DNA of 64,000 nt, from positions 62,001 through 126,000 of the forward strand of contig NZ_JMLJ01000003.1 of NCBI RefSeq assembly GCF_000686705.1, in the 5' to 3' direction. Positions 9,174-18,078 of the stretch are shown piece after piece; position 1 is the stretch's first letter, and each line of letters begins with the position of its first letter. Origin of the DNA: Clostridium hydrogeniformans DSM 21757 (GTDB lineage: Bacteria; Bacillota; Clostridia; Clostridiales; Clostridiaceae). Position numbers and translations under genes: made by a program. The notes below the pieces were generated by a model. That model ran no database searches. It was not told the origin of the DNA and saw only the letters and a list, made by a program, of their open reading frames with translations.

Positions 9174-9360
9174 AAAAAACCCTATTCGAAGATTCGAATA
9201 GGGTAAATTTCTCTTTAATGAGCGCTCATTTTAAAGATATACCTTTTCTCATCTTCCAGAGTCTTAAAGACTCTGCTGGATTTAGCACCTATAATAAAAC
9301 TATTGGTTGCTGAAGCGTCTTCGGGCCAGTCCCTCGGCTTCTCTTGATAAGAAGTTTTCG
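9174..9360 (-). ncRNA. SAM-I riboswitch (S-box) with intrinsic terminator
   Basis: Read on the minus strand, 9355-9235 has the S-box core: TTATCAAGAGAAGCCGAGGG, then ACTGGCCCGAAGACGCTTCA, GCAACCA and AGGTGCTAAATCC in order. P1 pairs TTCTTATC with GATGAGAA. The expression platform ends with ACCCTATTCGAA/TTCGAATAGGGT (9179-9204) followed by T6, a strong terminator. Between P1 and the terminator is a perfect palindrome AATGAGCGCTCATT (9217-9230). By family knowledge, bound SAM favours the terminator, so metNIQ is expressed when SAM is low. An open frame across this element (9215-9448) is a shadow. Confidence 0.96.
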
Positions 9361-9536
9361 TATTTAATTTTATGTTTTTTATTATATCACCTGAAAAAAC
9401 TTTTGCAATAGTTATATATTTTTTTAGTAATATAATATTTTTTAGCAATAATTACTATTAAACCACATACTCTTTTAAAATATTATTGATAAAGTATTAG
9501 TAAATACTAAAATATTCTATTATTCCAACTATCTTT

Positions 9537-10976
9537 TTAATTTTTAGCTCTTTGTATTTTTATTTTTTTACCTTTTATTGATAATTCTTTATAATTATTT
9601 AGAATTGTATTTCCTTTTTTATTTAATATATCTACATAGGAAAATCCATCTTGAACTTCTATTATACCTACGTCTTCTGATGTTATTCCCTCTATACTAT
9701 TTAATGCTCCAGCTATATCTCCTGGTCTTATCTTCTTCTTTTTTCCACCATTTAAATGGATTTTTACTATATCCTTATTTATATTTTTAGGCTTAACAGA
9801 CTTTTTAAGATTAGAGCTTTTTTCTTTTAAAAGCTTTTTTCCCTCTCTTAGCTTACTATCTTCTGCATAAGTACCATGAGTTATTGTATATCCTATATAT
9901 TCCTCTATGGACCTTAAGAATTTAGTTTCATAGTTAGAAACAAAGGTTATAGCATTTCCACTTTTACCTTGTCTTCCTGTTCTACCTATTCTATGGACAT
10001 ATGCCTCTTTTTCTCCTGGCACATCATAGTTTATAACATGGGTTATATCATCAACATGTATTCCTCTAGCTGCTATGTCTGTAGCAACTAAAAATTGAAA
10101 ATCTCCATTTTTAAAGTCTTCCATTATTTTAAGTCTTTCCTTTTGCTCCATATCTCCATGAAGTTCCTTTGCTGATAACCCTTCATTAATCATAAGCTTT
10201 ATAACATTTTTAACTGTATCCTTAGTATTACAAAATACTATTCCCCTATTAGGCACTTCCCCATATATTACCCTCTTTAAGGCTTTAAACTTATCCTTAT
10301 CCTCTACATTATAGTAAACTTCTTCTATTCTCTCTCTATTTACTACCTTTGTAGTTACAGTTACCTTTTCAGGGTTATTCATATATTTTACACAAAGCTT
10401 CTCTACTGCTTCAGGCATGGTAGCAGAAAATAACATTATACTTCTATTTTTAGGAAGGGCATTAATTACTTTTTCTATTTGGTCTATAAAGCCCATATTA
10501 AGCATTTTATCCCCTTCATCTATAATTAAATATTTAGCATTTTCTAGATTTATAGTTCCTCTTTCAATATGGTCTATTACCCTTCCAGGAGTTCCTGCTA
10601 CTATATGTACCCTTTGCTTTAATTCATTTATCTGCTCTTTCATAGGCTGTTTTCCAAAAATAGCAGCGCATCTTACTTTTTTTACTCTTCCTATATTAGA
10701 AATCTCTTCTTTAACCTGAAGAGCTAGTTCCCTTGTAGGAGTTAAGACAATTCCTTGAATTTTATTTTCTTCTACCTCTACCTTTTCACATAGTGGAATT
10801 CCAAAGCTGGCAGTTTTTCCACTTCCTGTTTCTGACTTAACTATAATATCCTTAGATGAGAGCATAAAAGGGATAACTTTTTTCTGTACCTCTTTTGCCT
10901 CTGTGAATCCTAGATTAGTTAATCCTTTTATTATATCATTGCCTATGGCTAACTTTTTAAAATCATTTTCTATCAT
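9537..10976 (-). CDS. DbpA-like ATP-dependent RNA helicase (DEGD variant)
   Basis: 479 residues from ATG 10976, which has AAGGAG seven bases upstream; the frame could extend 11 codons to ATG 11009 but that has no ribosome binding site. Motifs: SETGSGKT, PTREL, TPGRVIDHI, motif II DEGD, SAT, and HRIGRTGRQGKSG. The last ~75 residues (from KIHLNGGKKKK) form a DbpA-type RNA-binding domain, which in DbpA/YxiN binds a 23S rRNA hairpin during 50S assembly. That role is likely here but inferred. Monocistronic; sits between the SAM-riboswitch operon and an ABC exporter. Confidence 0.88.
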   Translation of the reverse strand: MIENDFKKLAIGNDIIKGLTNLGFTEAKEVQKKVIPFMLSSKDIIVKSETGSGKTASFGIPLCEKVEVEENKIQGIVLTPTRELALQVKEEISNIGRVKKVRCAAIFGKQPMKEQINELKQRVHIVAGTPGRVIDHIERGTINLENAKYLIIDEGDKMLNMGFIDQIEKVINALPKNRSIMLFSATMPEAVEKLCVKYMNNPEKVTVTTKVVNRERIEEVYYNVEDKDKFKALKRVIYGEVPNRGIVFCNTKDTVKNVIKLMINEGLSAKELHGDMEQKERLKIMEDFKNGDFQFLVATDIAARGIHVDDITHVINYDVPGEKEAYVHRIGRTGRQGKSGNAITFVSNYETKFLRSIEEYIGYTITHGTYAEDSKLREGKKLLKEKSSNLKKSVKPKNINKDIVKIHLNGGKKKKIRPGDIAGALNSIEGITSEDVGIIEVQDGFSYVDILNKKGNTILNNYKELSIKGKKIKIQRAKN

Positions 10977-11117
10977 ATTTTTTTCTCCTTGTTTTTCAAT
11001 ATAAGACATTAAATTTTATCAATAGTTTTATATTTTGTCAAAATATTTTTATTCTATTTCCCTCTTATCTCGTTCTAGTTAAATTATTCCCTTAAAATTA
11101 TTAACTTATTAAACTTA

Positions 11118-11927
11118 CTAACTCCCTGTGGACCTATAATGTGTAACCCCTATATTCCATAGCTTTAAGGACACTAAAAGAAAGATTATTCCAAGACATG
11201 GGCTTAAATAATATAATATCCTAGGATAATTTATATAATCATCTTTGTTCATATAGAGAATAAGAGGAAAATAATTAACACATCCTAAGGGAACTACAAA
11301 TATAAAAAATCTTTTAAACCATTTTCCATATATAGATAATGGATACTGCATAGTTTCTACTCCACCATAGGTTAACATATTCATTATCTCTAAGCTTTCT
11401 GTAGACCAAAAACACATTGTCCCTTGAATTATAAATAATCCTATAAAAAGACATACACTTCCTATAACTGAAAATAGTAATAAGCTTATATTATAAAAAT
11501 CAAAAACTACATTAAGCTTACAGGATGAATATAAAATTAAAAATAGTCCTAATGAAATCCTTCCTATTCTCATAACAGTAAATTCTACTCCCAATATCTG
11601 AAGTGCTGTACTTCTGGGTCTTAGAAGTATTCTATCAAAATCTCCACTTATAACTTGTCTACTAAAAAGATCAAAACCTCTAGCCATAGCTTCTGCTATG
11701 GAAAAAGTCATATTTATCATTCCATAAAATAATGCTATTTCATATAGCGTCCATCCTTTTATGTTTCCAAATCTATCAAATAATATTATAACCCCTAAAA
11801 ACTCTGTAAAACCTACAAAAAACGTAGATAAGCTTAATAAAATAAAGGAGGTCTTGTACTCCATTTGACTTCTTATGGATGTCTTTACGTAGGTAAAATA
11901 TAATTTAATTCCATTAATAAGTTTCAT
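11118..11927 (-). CDS. ABC-2 family transporter permease, COG3694 type
   Basis: 269 residues, about six membrane helices, starting at ATG 11927 with GGGAGGG that overlaps the end of the preceding gene. It resembles the paired ABC-2 permeases always found with the large COG4586 ATPase upstream. Last of a three-gene operon (12743-13750 ATPase, 11932-12732 permease, this gene), with a 4-bp gap to the previous one. The complex should be an exporter; its cargo cannot be read from sequence. Confidence 0.82.
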   Translation of the reverse strand: MKLINGIKLYFTYVKTSIRSQMEYKTSFILLSLSTFFVGFTEFLGVIILFDRFGNIKGWTLYEIALFYGMINMTFSIAEAMARGFDLFSRQVISGDFDRILLRPRSTALQILGVEFTVMRIGRISLGLFLILYSSCKLNVVFDFYNISLLLFSVIGSVCLFIGLFIIQGTMCFWSTESLEIMNMLTYGGVETMQYPLSIYGKWFKRFFIFVVPLGCVNYFPLILYMNKDDYINYPRILYYLSPCLGIIFLLVSLKLWNIGVTHYRSTGS

Positions 11928-11931
11928 AAAT

Positions 11932-12732
11932 CTACCCTCCCATTATCTCTACTCTTTTTAATAGCTTATTTAATAAAAGGTAACCAAACCCAATTAAAAC
12001 TACTATCCATATTAGTTGAATACTAAAAAAATATAGTGCCTTATCTGCAGTTATATCCCCTATATAAAGTCTTAAAGGAACATCTAAAATACTAGAAAAG
12101 GGCATAACTTCTAAAACCTTTCTAAATCTATCGGGAAATAAGGGAAGGGGCACTATCATTCCTGATAAAAAGGTTATAATGGATGGTAGTATTCTATTAA
12201 GTCCTTCTCCACTTATAGTAAATAAAGTTAGTATGGTTATTATATTAGTTATGGCACAACTTAAAAATAAAGCTAATACTGTGCCTATTCCCCATAAAAT
12301 AAGACTAGAAAAGCTTTCTGGAGGATACATTCTATAAGGTTCTTTTAAAAATACCATAGATAGTAAAATAATAGGAAAAGACTTTAGCATAGTAGGTGCT
12401 ACTCTTAAAGCTAGAGCTCTTGAATACCATGTAAAATATAAATTAGTGGGTCTACATAGCTCATAGGCTACCCCTCCACTTTTTATCATAGCTTGTATCT
12501 CTTTATCCCCATTCCATGGAAACATTGCAATTAGCCCTTGACTAAGCCATATATAGGTTACAGTATCCTTAAGATTTAAGGGATATTCCCCGCCATTACT
12601 AAAAAACGCTATCAAAATCATTACACGTACAAAACCAAATAACACTTGTGTACATATTCCAGCAAAAGCAGCTGCTCTATATTGAAGTAATAATATAAAT
12701 CTCATTTTTATTAAGATTATATAACTTTTCAT
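11932..12732 (-). CDS. ABC-2 family transporter permease, COG4587 type
   Basis: 266 residues with about six hydrophobic segments and the typical basic start (MKSYIILIKMRFILLLQYR). ATG 12732 follows AGGGGTGG. It is the second permease of the exporter and would heterodimerise with the product of 11118-11927. The gap to the ATPase gene is 10 bp, so co-translation is likely. Confidence 0.82.
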   Translation of the reverse strand: MKSYIILIKMRFILLLQYRAAAFAGICTQVLFGFVRVMILIAFFSNGGEYPLNLKDTVTYIWLSQGLIAMFPWNGDKEIQAMIKSGGVAYELCRPTNLYFTWYSRALALRVAPTMLKSFPIILLSMVFLKEPYRMYPPESFSSLILWGIGTVLALFLSCAITNIITILTLFTISGEGLNRILPSIITFLSGMIVPLPLFPDRFRKVLEVMPFSSILDVPLRLYIGDITADKALYFFSIQLIWIVVLIGFGYLLLNKLLKRVEIMGG

Positions 12733-12742
12733 ATTTCCACCC

Positions 12743-13750
12743 CTAATTTATATTAAATTTTTTATAGAGTTTTGAAATAATTTCTTCTATAGGTGGGTTT
12801 TCTATTAGCATATCTTTTATTGAAACTTTTGAGGATAAAAATGATATTAAATCTTGAGAGGAGGTTTTATTAGGATCAAATCCTAGAATTACTTTATCAT
12901 TTTTACTTTCTATATAATTAATATAAGATTTATGGGACAAAATTTTATTGATCTGATTCTGGCTTATTGGATTAAAAGTATTTAATATTATTCTTCTTTC
13001 TGATAACACTTCTTTTCTTAAATCCTCTAGAGGTCCATCACTTAATACCTTACCTTTTCCTATAACTATAACTCTATGACAAAGATCTTCAATATCATCC
13101 ATATCATGGGTTGTCAAAATTACTGTAACCCCTCTTTCTCTATTTATCTTTTTGATAAAATCTCTAACTACTAGCTTTGAAACTGCATCTAAGCCTATGG
13201 TAGGTTCATCTAAAAATAATATTTTAGGCTTATGAAGAAGAGATGCCATGAGCTCACATTTCATTCTTTGACCAAGGGATAATTGTCTTACTGGAATATC
13301 CATAAGATCCTTAGTGTTTAATATCTCTGTAAGCTCTTTTAAATTTTCCTCATATGTGTTCCTTGGTATTTTATAAATATCTTTTAAAAGTTCAAAGGAA
13401 TCTCTTAAAGGAAGATCCCACCACAGCTGTGACCTTTGTCCAAAAACAACCCCTATATTTTTTACATGATTTATCCTCTCCTTCCAAGGAGTTCTGCCAA
13501 GGATTACACACTCTCCACCATCTGGTACCATTATTCCACTAAGAATTTTTATAGTTGTAGACTTTCCTGCCCCATTAGGTCCTATATACCCAACTATTTC
13601 ACCTTGGTTTATAGTAAAATTAACATCTTTTACTGCTTCTATATTCTCATAAGTTCTTTTAAATAATCCACCAAAAGCCCCTTTAATTCCAGGATTTCTT
13701 TTAGAAATTTTAAAAGATTTTTTTAAGTTTTTCACTTCAATTACTTCCAT
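12743..13750 (-). CDS. ABC exporter ATP-binding protein, COG4586 type
   Basis: 335 residues. Walker A GPNGAGKST, a long Q-loop region (GVVFGQRSQLWWDLP), signature LSLGQRMKCE and Walker B ILFLDEPTIGLD. The FGQRSQLWWDLP segment is the hallmark of the COG4586 ATPases that pair with COG3694/COG4587 permeases. A ~90-residue C-terminal extension after the ATPase core is also typical. First gene of the operon. No adjacent regulator, lantibiotic or resistance gene shows what is exported. Confidence 0.86.
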   Translation of the reverse strand: MEVIEVKNLKKSFKISKRNPGIKGAFGGLFKRTYENIEAVKDVNFTINQGEIVGYIGPNGAGKSTTIKILSGIMVPDGGECVILGRTPWKERINHVKNIGVVFGQRSQLWWDLPLRDSFELLKDIYKIPRNTYEENLKELTEILNTKDLMDIPVRQLSLGQRMKCELMASLLHKPKILFLDEPTIGLDAVSKLVVRDFIKKINRERGVTVILTTHDMDDIEDLCHRVIVIGKGKVLSDGPLEDLRKEVLSERRIILNTFNPISQNQINKILSHKSYINYIESKNDKVILGFDPNKTSSQDLISFLSSKVSIKDMLIENPPIEEIISKLYKKFNIN

Positions 13751-13872
13751 TTTAATCCCTCCTTATTTAATAAAATAATATGTAATTTAACACCTCTTAT
13801 TGTAATCAATTACACAAGCGTTAAAACTTATATTTCTAATGTTATAAATACAATAGTATAAAAGGGAAGATT

Positions 13873-13905
13873 AAAAAAGACTATAAGAGAATTCTCTTAT
13901 AGTCT
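13873..13905 (-). terminator. terminator of the zinc-ribbon gene
   Basis: GACTATAAGAGAA and TTCTCTTATAGTC (13879-13904) make a nearly perfect hairpin; the minus strand continues with T5-6. It is 16 bp past the stop codon at 13921. Confidence 0.85.
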
Positions 13906-13920
13906 TCAAAAGATATTATA

Positions 13921-14088
13921 TTATCTATCGTATCTTCTGTTGTTGTTTTGTTGCTTTCTAGCTCTTCTGCAATCTGCACATCTAGTTGGCTCGTTATCGA
14001 AACCTTTTTCTTTGTAGAAAGCTTGCTCTCCCTCTGTGAATACGAAATCATTTCCACAATCTCTACATACTAAATTCTTATCTGCCAT
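13921..14088 (-). CDS. 55-residue zinc-ribbon protein (zf-trcl type)
   Basis: ATG 14088 follows GGAGG (spacer 7). The protein starts MADKNLVCRDCGNDFVF and has two CxxC knuckles, C8/C11 and C37/C40, in the context NEPTRCADCRRARKQQ, which matches the probable zinc-ribbon family common in clostridia. The tail is Asn/Arg-rich (QQNNNRRYDR), suggesting contact with nucleic acid. Strong ribosome binding site and own terminator indicate a well-expressed monocistronic gene. Function is not established. Confidence 0.88.
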   Translation of the reverse strand: MADKNLVCRDCGNDFVFTEGEQAFYKEKGFDNEPTRCADCRRARKQQNNNRRYDR

Positions 14089-14291
14089 TTACAATTCCTC
14101 CATTTTCTTAGATTTAAAGTTATTAATTGATTTCCAAATAGAGGAATCATTACTAGCTATTAAATCTTTTTTTATTTACTCACTTAGTATATCACATTCT
14201 AGAAATAAGTAAAGCTTTTTTTATCTTTTATTTTTATATTTTAATTTTACTCTTAACATATTGTATAAAGCCCTACATTAAATAATTTTCT

Positions 14292-15581
14292 TTATGGTAT
14301 AAGTCTATTTTTATCTCTTGGAAATGCTGTACATATTCTTACATTATCTAAGTTAAGAAGTAATGCTACAAATCTATCAAGGCCTATAGCTAATCCTCCA
14401 TGAGGTGGTGCCCCATGCTTAAAGCTTTCTGTGTAGCTTGAAAAACTCTCTGGGTCTATACCCCTATATTTAAAATTCTCTACTAGCATATTATAGTCAT
14501 GAATTCTTTGACCTCCTGAAGTTATCTCTACCCCCTTAAATATTAAATCAAAGGAACGGGTTCCTTCCTCTCCCTTAGGCATAGTATACATAGGTCTCTT
14601 TTTTCTACTATAGTTTGTTACAAAGACAAAGTCACTATTGAACTTTTCCTTTACATACTTATATATAAGCCTTTCTCCCTCTGAATCTAAATCTCTTCCT
14701 TCTAGATCCTTGTTAAAGTTTTCTTTTAATATTTTAGCTACTTCATTAATATCTATTCTAGGTATAGTTTCCCCAATTACTGGAATTCCTCCATTAAACC
14801 CTTTAACATATTCCTTTCCTTCTACATCTAACTTATATAATATATATTTTATAAGCCTTTCCTCCATATCCATAATATCTTCTTCATCATTTATAAATGC
14901 CATTTCAAGATCCATGCTTATAAACTCATTTAAATGTCTATTGGTATCATGAGACTCTGCTCTAAAGAAAGTCCCAATTTCAAATACCCTTTCAAATCCT
15001 CCTATAACCATCATCTGCTTATAAAACTGAGGGCTTTGAGCAAGGTATGCTTCTTCTCCAAAATAATTAACCTTAAATACTTCTGTTCCCCCTTCTGCTC
15101 CTTCTTTTACAATTCTAGGAGTAAATATTTCCATAAATCCTTCTTCACATAAAAATTCTCTAAAGCTTTTGACTATAATATTTTTAATATGGAATATGGA
15201 ATTTTGGCTACTATGTCTTAAACTTAGAACCCTATTATTTAACATAGTATCTAATGAAACCTCTAATTCTTCTTTATTAATTTCAATAGGTGGTTCCTCT
15301 AAAGCTTTGCTTAAAACTTCAATCTCCAAAACTTCTACCTCAAAATCATTAAATTTATTCTTTCCTTCCTTAACTATTCCTTCAATTGATACTACGCTTT
15401 CTATCTTTAGTTCCTTAATGTATGGATTATTTTTATCAACTACACATTGTACAAGTCCTGTTCTGTCTCTTAGAATAAGAAACACTATATTTTTAAGTTC
15501 CCTTATTCTATGAACCCATCCACTTATTAAAACCTTCTCTCCAATATGCCTGTTTAATTCTTTAATAACCTTTCTACTCAT
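14292..15581 (-). CDS. aspS: aspartyl-tRNA synthetase, archaeal/non-discriminating type
   Basis: 429 residues, much shorter than bacterial AspRS (~590), lacking the bacterial GAD insertion. It has an N-terminal OB-fold anticodon-binding domain (ISGWVHRIRELKNIVFLILR) and class II motifs: motif 2 around FRAESHDTNRHLNEF and motif 3 GLAIGLDRFVALLL. This archaeal-type enzyme (AspS2) is known in clostridia as a second AspRS that can charge both tRNA-Asp and tRNA-Asn, feeding GatCAB amidation. Whether this copy discriminates cannot be judged by eye. It is preceded by two T-box leaders, so it is induced by uncharged tRNA. Confidence 0.9.
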   Translation of the reverse strand: MSRKVIKELNRHIGEKVLISGWVHRIRELKNIVFLILRDRTGLVQCVVDKNNPYIKELKIESVVSIEGIVKEGKNKFNDFEVEVLEIEVLSKALEEPPIEINKEELEVSLDTMLNNRVLSLRHSSQNSIFHIKNIIVKSFREFLCEEGFMEIFTPRIVKEGAEGGTEVFKVNYFGEEAYLAQSPQFYKQMMVIGGFERVFEIGTFFRAESHDTNRHLNEFISMDLEMAFINDEEDIMDMEERLIKYILYKLDVEGKEYVKGFNGGIPVIGETIPRIDINEVAKILKENFNKDLEGRDLDSEGERLIYKYVKEKFNSDFVFVTNYSRKKRPMYTMPKGEEGTRSFDLIFKGVEITSGGQRIHDYNMLVENFKYRGIDPESFSSYTESFKHGAPPHGGLAIGLDRFVALLLNLDNVRICTAFPRDKNRLIP

Positions 15582-15649
15582 AATAAAACCTCCAAATTAT
15601 ATAATATTATTTCCTTATTATCTAAGTTATTCTTAAGTCATATAAGTAT

Positions 15650-15836
15650 AAAAAAAAGCCCTCTCTCCCTTTAGGAGCGAAGACTTTCGCGGTACCATCC
15701 TAATTAACTTTAAACATTTAAAGAAATGTAATATATAAAAATTATTCCTGCACCAAAATTTACTTAACATCTCCATCTTAGGCTTCTATGAAGAAATATT
15801 ATAATTAATTCATAATATTTTCAGAGTTTGTATAAA
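15650..15836 (-). ncRNA. T-box leader, promoter-distal copy (next to aspS)
   Basis: On the minus strand 15712-15689 carries the conserved antiterminator element TTAGGATGGTACCGCG. It is followed by a terminator: AAGTCTTC.CTCC pairing with GGGAGAGAGGGCTT (with G-U pairs) and T8 at 15652-15659. The portion available for Stem I (about 15770-15836) is only ~70 nt and mostly an A/T hairpin (GAAAATATTAT/ATAATATTTC); I cannot find a GA motif, an AG bulge or a specifier codon. It may be a shortened or decayed T-box that depends on the copy upstream. Confidence 0.8.
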
Positions 15837-16045
15837 TAAAAAAAGCATCTACTCCATATAAGGAGTGAATGCTATTATCCACGGTGCCATCCTAATTAAC
15901 TTTAAAAACTTAAAGTTATCTCTTACCTTATAACCTAGGTTAATGGTTTTATCCTACTAAATTCAGATAAACTTCTCAGAGATGTCCTTCATTAATAACT
16001 TTCTTATGATGATCTCACCATCCATCACTCTCTTTAAATACTAAT
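15837..16045 (-). ncRNA. T-box leader, promoter-proximal copy, GAC (Asp) specifier
   Basis: On the minus strand Stem I starts AGAGAGTGATGG (about 16035) and the specifier region reads GAAGGACATCTCTGAG, in which GAC (aspartate) occupies the specifier position by comparison with the common GAA-NNN-ACC-TCTGAG layout. The antiterminator element TTAGGATGGCACCGTGG is at about 15896-15880, and the terminator GCATTCACTCC/GGAGTAGATGC with T7 at 15838-15873. The Asp specifier agrees with aspS downstream. Confidence 0.9.
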
Positions 16046-16257
16046 ATACTAATTACTTTTCTCTTCATTGAATTATATATTTATAGTTTAAAGAAATTAT
16101 AATAAACCATTATTATTAAGTCAAAATAATATTCTTTTATTTATTTTAATGAAAAGAAGTTTTCTTAATATTCCTCTTATTATCTCTATTTATTGATGAT
16201 ATTAATAGAGATGCTGGAGTCAATGATATTATACAGTTGATTTAAAGACTTCAAACT
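16046..16257. other. gene-free stretch upstream of the aspS T-boxes
   Basis: Contains the aspS promoter region on the minus strand. A 30-codon plus-strand stretch (about 16155-16244, ending NDIIQLI) has no start codon or ribosome binding site and I do not call it. Nothing else stands out. Confidence 0.3.
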
Positions 16258-16290
16258 ACAAAAACTTCAAGCTATAAAAGCTAGAAGTCC
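16258..16290 (-). terminator. terminator of dinB
   Basis: ACTTCAAGCT (16264-16273) pairs with AGCTAGAAGT (16279-16288) with one mismatch; on the minus strand it is followed by TTTTTG. It is about 105 bp beyond the dinB stop. Confidence 0.65.
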
Positions 16291-16395
16291 TTTTTGAATA
16301 TAAAAATATAATTAACGAAGTATGACATTGACATGGACACAATTAGTTACTAACTATAAACTCCACAGCCTTCAAAGTTTTTTCATTTTAAATCT

Positions 16396-17442
16396 TTATA
16401 GAAAAAAACTTATTTGTTCAACCTTGTTTTCTTTTAAAGAAGAAACAGATACCCCTATAAGTCTGATGGTTTCTACAAAATCTATAGTATTTAAAACATC
16501 TAGTGCCTCTTTATAAATTTCATTCTCAGAACTTATATAATTATTTAAAGTCTTACTTTTTGTATGACTTATAAAAGTACTAGTCTTAATTTTAATAGTT
16601 ATTGTTTTCCCCCTCATATTTTTCCCCTTCATAGTTTCACTAATATCATAAGAAAACCTTCTTAGATATTCTTTAAGTTTATCCTTATCCTTAGTGTCTT
16701 CCCTAAGAGTAGTTTCTCTTCCTATGGATTTTCTTTCTCTTATAACCTTAACTTCCCTATTATCTATTCCCCTAATTCTCTCATAGACTTCCTTTCCCCA
16801 TTTACCAAAATAATCCATAAAAAATTCTTCTGATAGGTTGTATAAATCCTCAATGGTAAAAACCCCTATATTATTTAGTTTCTTTACAGATTTATTCCCT
16901 AAACCATGAACCTTATTTATAGGTAGTGGTAATAATATATTAGGTATCATTTCTTTTGTGATAACCTTTAATCCATTAGGTTTATTCCAATCTGATCCTA
17001 GTTTAGCTAAAAACTTATTATAAGATATTCCAACTGATAAGGTTAAACCTATTTCTTTTTTAACTCTTTCCTTCAGTAAGTTTCCAATATAAACAGGGTT
17101 CATATCCATATGACTTATATCTAAGAATGCCTCATCTATACTAAGGGGCTCTACATAAAGGGTTATCTCATAGAAAATATTAAATATTTCTTTTGAAATT
17201 TCCCTATACCTAGAATGTCTAACAGGTAAATATATCCCTTGAGGACATCTTGCTTTTGCCATAAAAATTGGCATGGCAGACCTAACTCCATACTTTCTTG
17301 CTTCGTAGGAGCATGTGGCTACAACTCCTCTTTCAGATGTTCCTCCGACTATTACTGGCCTTCCCTTAAGAGATTTATTATCTAAAACCTCTACTGAGGC
17401 AAAAAAGGCATCCATATCCACATGTAAAATTTTTCTCTCCAA
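16396..17442 (-). CDS. dinB: DNA polymerase IV (Y-family translesion polymerase)
   Basis: 348 residues, the usual length. The start is TTG 17442, preceded by GAGGGGTG at good spacing; no in-frame ATG precedes the conserved catalytic block. Palm residues are intact: HVDMDAFFASVE (D9, D11) and SIDEAFLD near residue 104. A helix-hairpin-helix (INKVHGLGNKSVKKLNNIG) and the little-finger domain follow, ending in EQISFFL, a plausible beta-clamp-binding tail. It copies past DNA lesions with low fidelity. No LexA box is evident upstream. Confidence 0.93.
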   Translation of the reverse strand: MERKILHVDMDAFFASVEVLDNKSLKGRPVIVGGTSERGVVATCSYEARKYGVRSAMPIFMAKARCPQGIYLPVRHSRYREISKEIFNIFYEITLYVEPLSIDEAFLDISHMDMNPVYIGNLLKERVKKEIGLTLSVGISYNKFLAKLGSDWNKPNGLKVITKEMIPNILLPLPINKVHGLGNKSVKKLNNIGVFTIEDLYNLSEEFFMDYFGKWGKEVYERIRGIDNREVKVIRERKSIGRETTLREDTKDKDKLKEYLRRFSYDISETMKGKNMRGKTITIKIKTSTFISHTKSKTLNNYISSENEIYKEALDVLNTIDFVETIRLIGVSVSSLKENKVEQISFFL

Positions 17443-17489
17443 AATATTTCACCCCTCAAATACACGAACATATATTCTATTATACCCAA

Positions 17490-17537
17490 TAAAAAAACTT
17501 TAGTACATAAGTAAATTCTTAAGTATGTACTAAAGTT
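17490..17537 (-). terminator. terminator of the cobalamin-riboswitch operon
   Basis: AACTTTAGTACATA (17497-17510) pairs with TATGTACTAAAGTT (17524-17537), a 14-bp stem, followed on the minus strand by T7. It lies 24 bp past the stop of the ECF S-component gene. Confidence 0.88.
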
Positions 17538-17560
17538 AATATATATTTTTTCTATTATAA

Positions 17561-18076
17561 TTAATTTAAGGATTTCTTTAATAGAGATGATAATAATTTA
17601 TATATTCTTTTTCCTAAAATAAGCATAATAAAATAATTTCCTACCATATGGACTATATCATAAGGAATACCTCTAATCCAATATGCTAAAGCTACGCTAG
17701 GAGATGTTATTATTATCTGTGGTATAGCATATAAGGCCCCAAAAATAAGACCAAATACTCCTGATAAAATACTCCACCCTAAAAAATTCTCTTTAATAAT
17801 ATTCTTAAAAAGTAAAACTATTAAAACAAGAAGAGGCCAAACTATTAAATATCCAAACCACCAAGTCCCCATGCCTCTTAATAGTCCTATTAACATATTA
17901 AAAACCATAGCAGGAATTATTGCTTTTTTTCCTAATATCAATGTGTATATTATAAGTAAAAATGATACTGGCTCTATGTTTGGTAGAAAGCTTAATGCAC
18001 TTTGAAGTACAAATACTATAGTTCCAAGAAGTGATAATATTATCATTTCTTTTATTGGATTTACCCTATGACTCAT
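17561..18076 (-). CDS. ECF transporter S component, probable B12-type substrate
   Basis: 171 residues, about six membrane helices (ECF-type substrate-binding subunit; small, very hydrophobic). I place the start at ATG 18076, which has AGGGTGG just upstream; the frame could begin at GTG 18085 but that lies inside the ribosome binding site. The gene starts 3 bp after the DUF4430 gene's stop. No EcfA/EcfT genes are near, so it should use a shared group II energising module. The cobalamin riboswitch and adenosyltransferase-like gene upstream make a corrinoid the likely substrate; this is inference from context. Confidence 0.78.
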   Translation of the reverse strand: MSHRVNPIKEMIILSLLGTIVFVLQSALSFLPNIEPVSFLLIIYTLILGKKAIIPAMVFNMLIGLLRGMGTWWFGYLIVWPLLVLIVLLFKNIIKENFLGWSILSGVFGLIFGALYAIPQIIITSPSVALAYWIRGIPYDIVHMVGNYFIMLILGKRIYKLLSSLLKKSLN

Positions 18077-18078
18077 AA

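Noticed and set aside
9215-9448. 77-codon frame upstream of metN
   Set aside because: It reads through the SAM riboswitch, whose conserved bases explain the sequence.
16155-16244. 30-codon plus-strand stretch with a hydrophobic then polar composition
   Set aside because: There is no start codon in frame and no ribosome binding site, and no similarity that I recognise.
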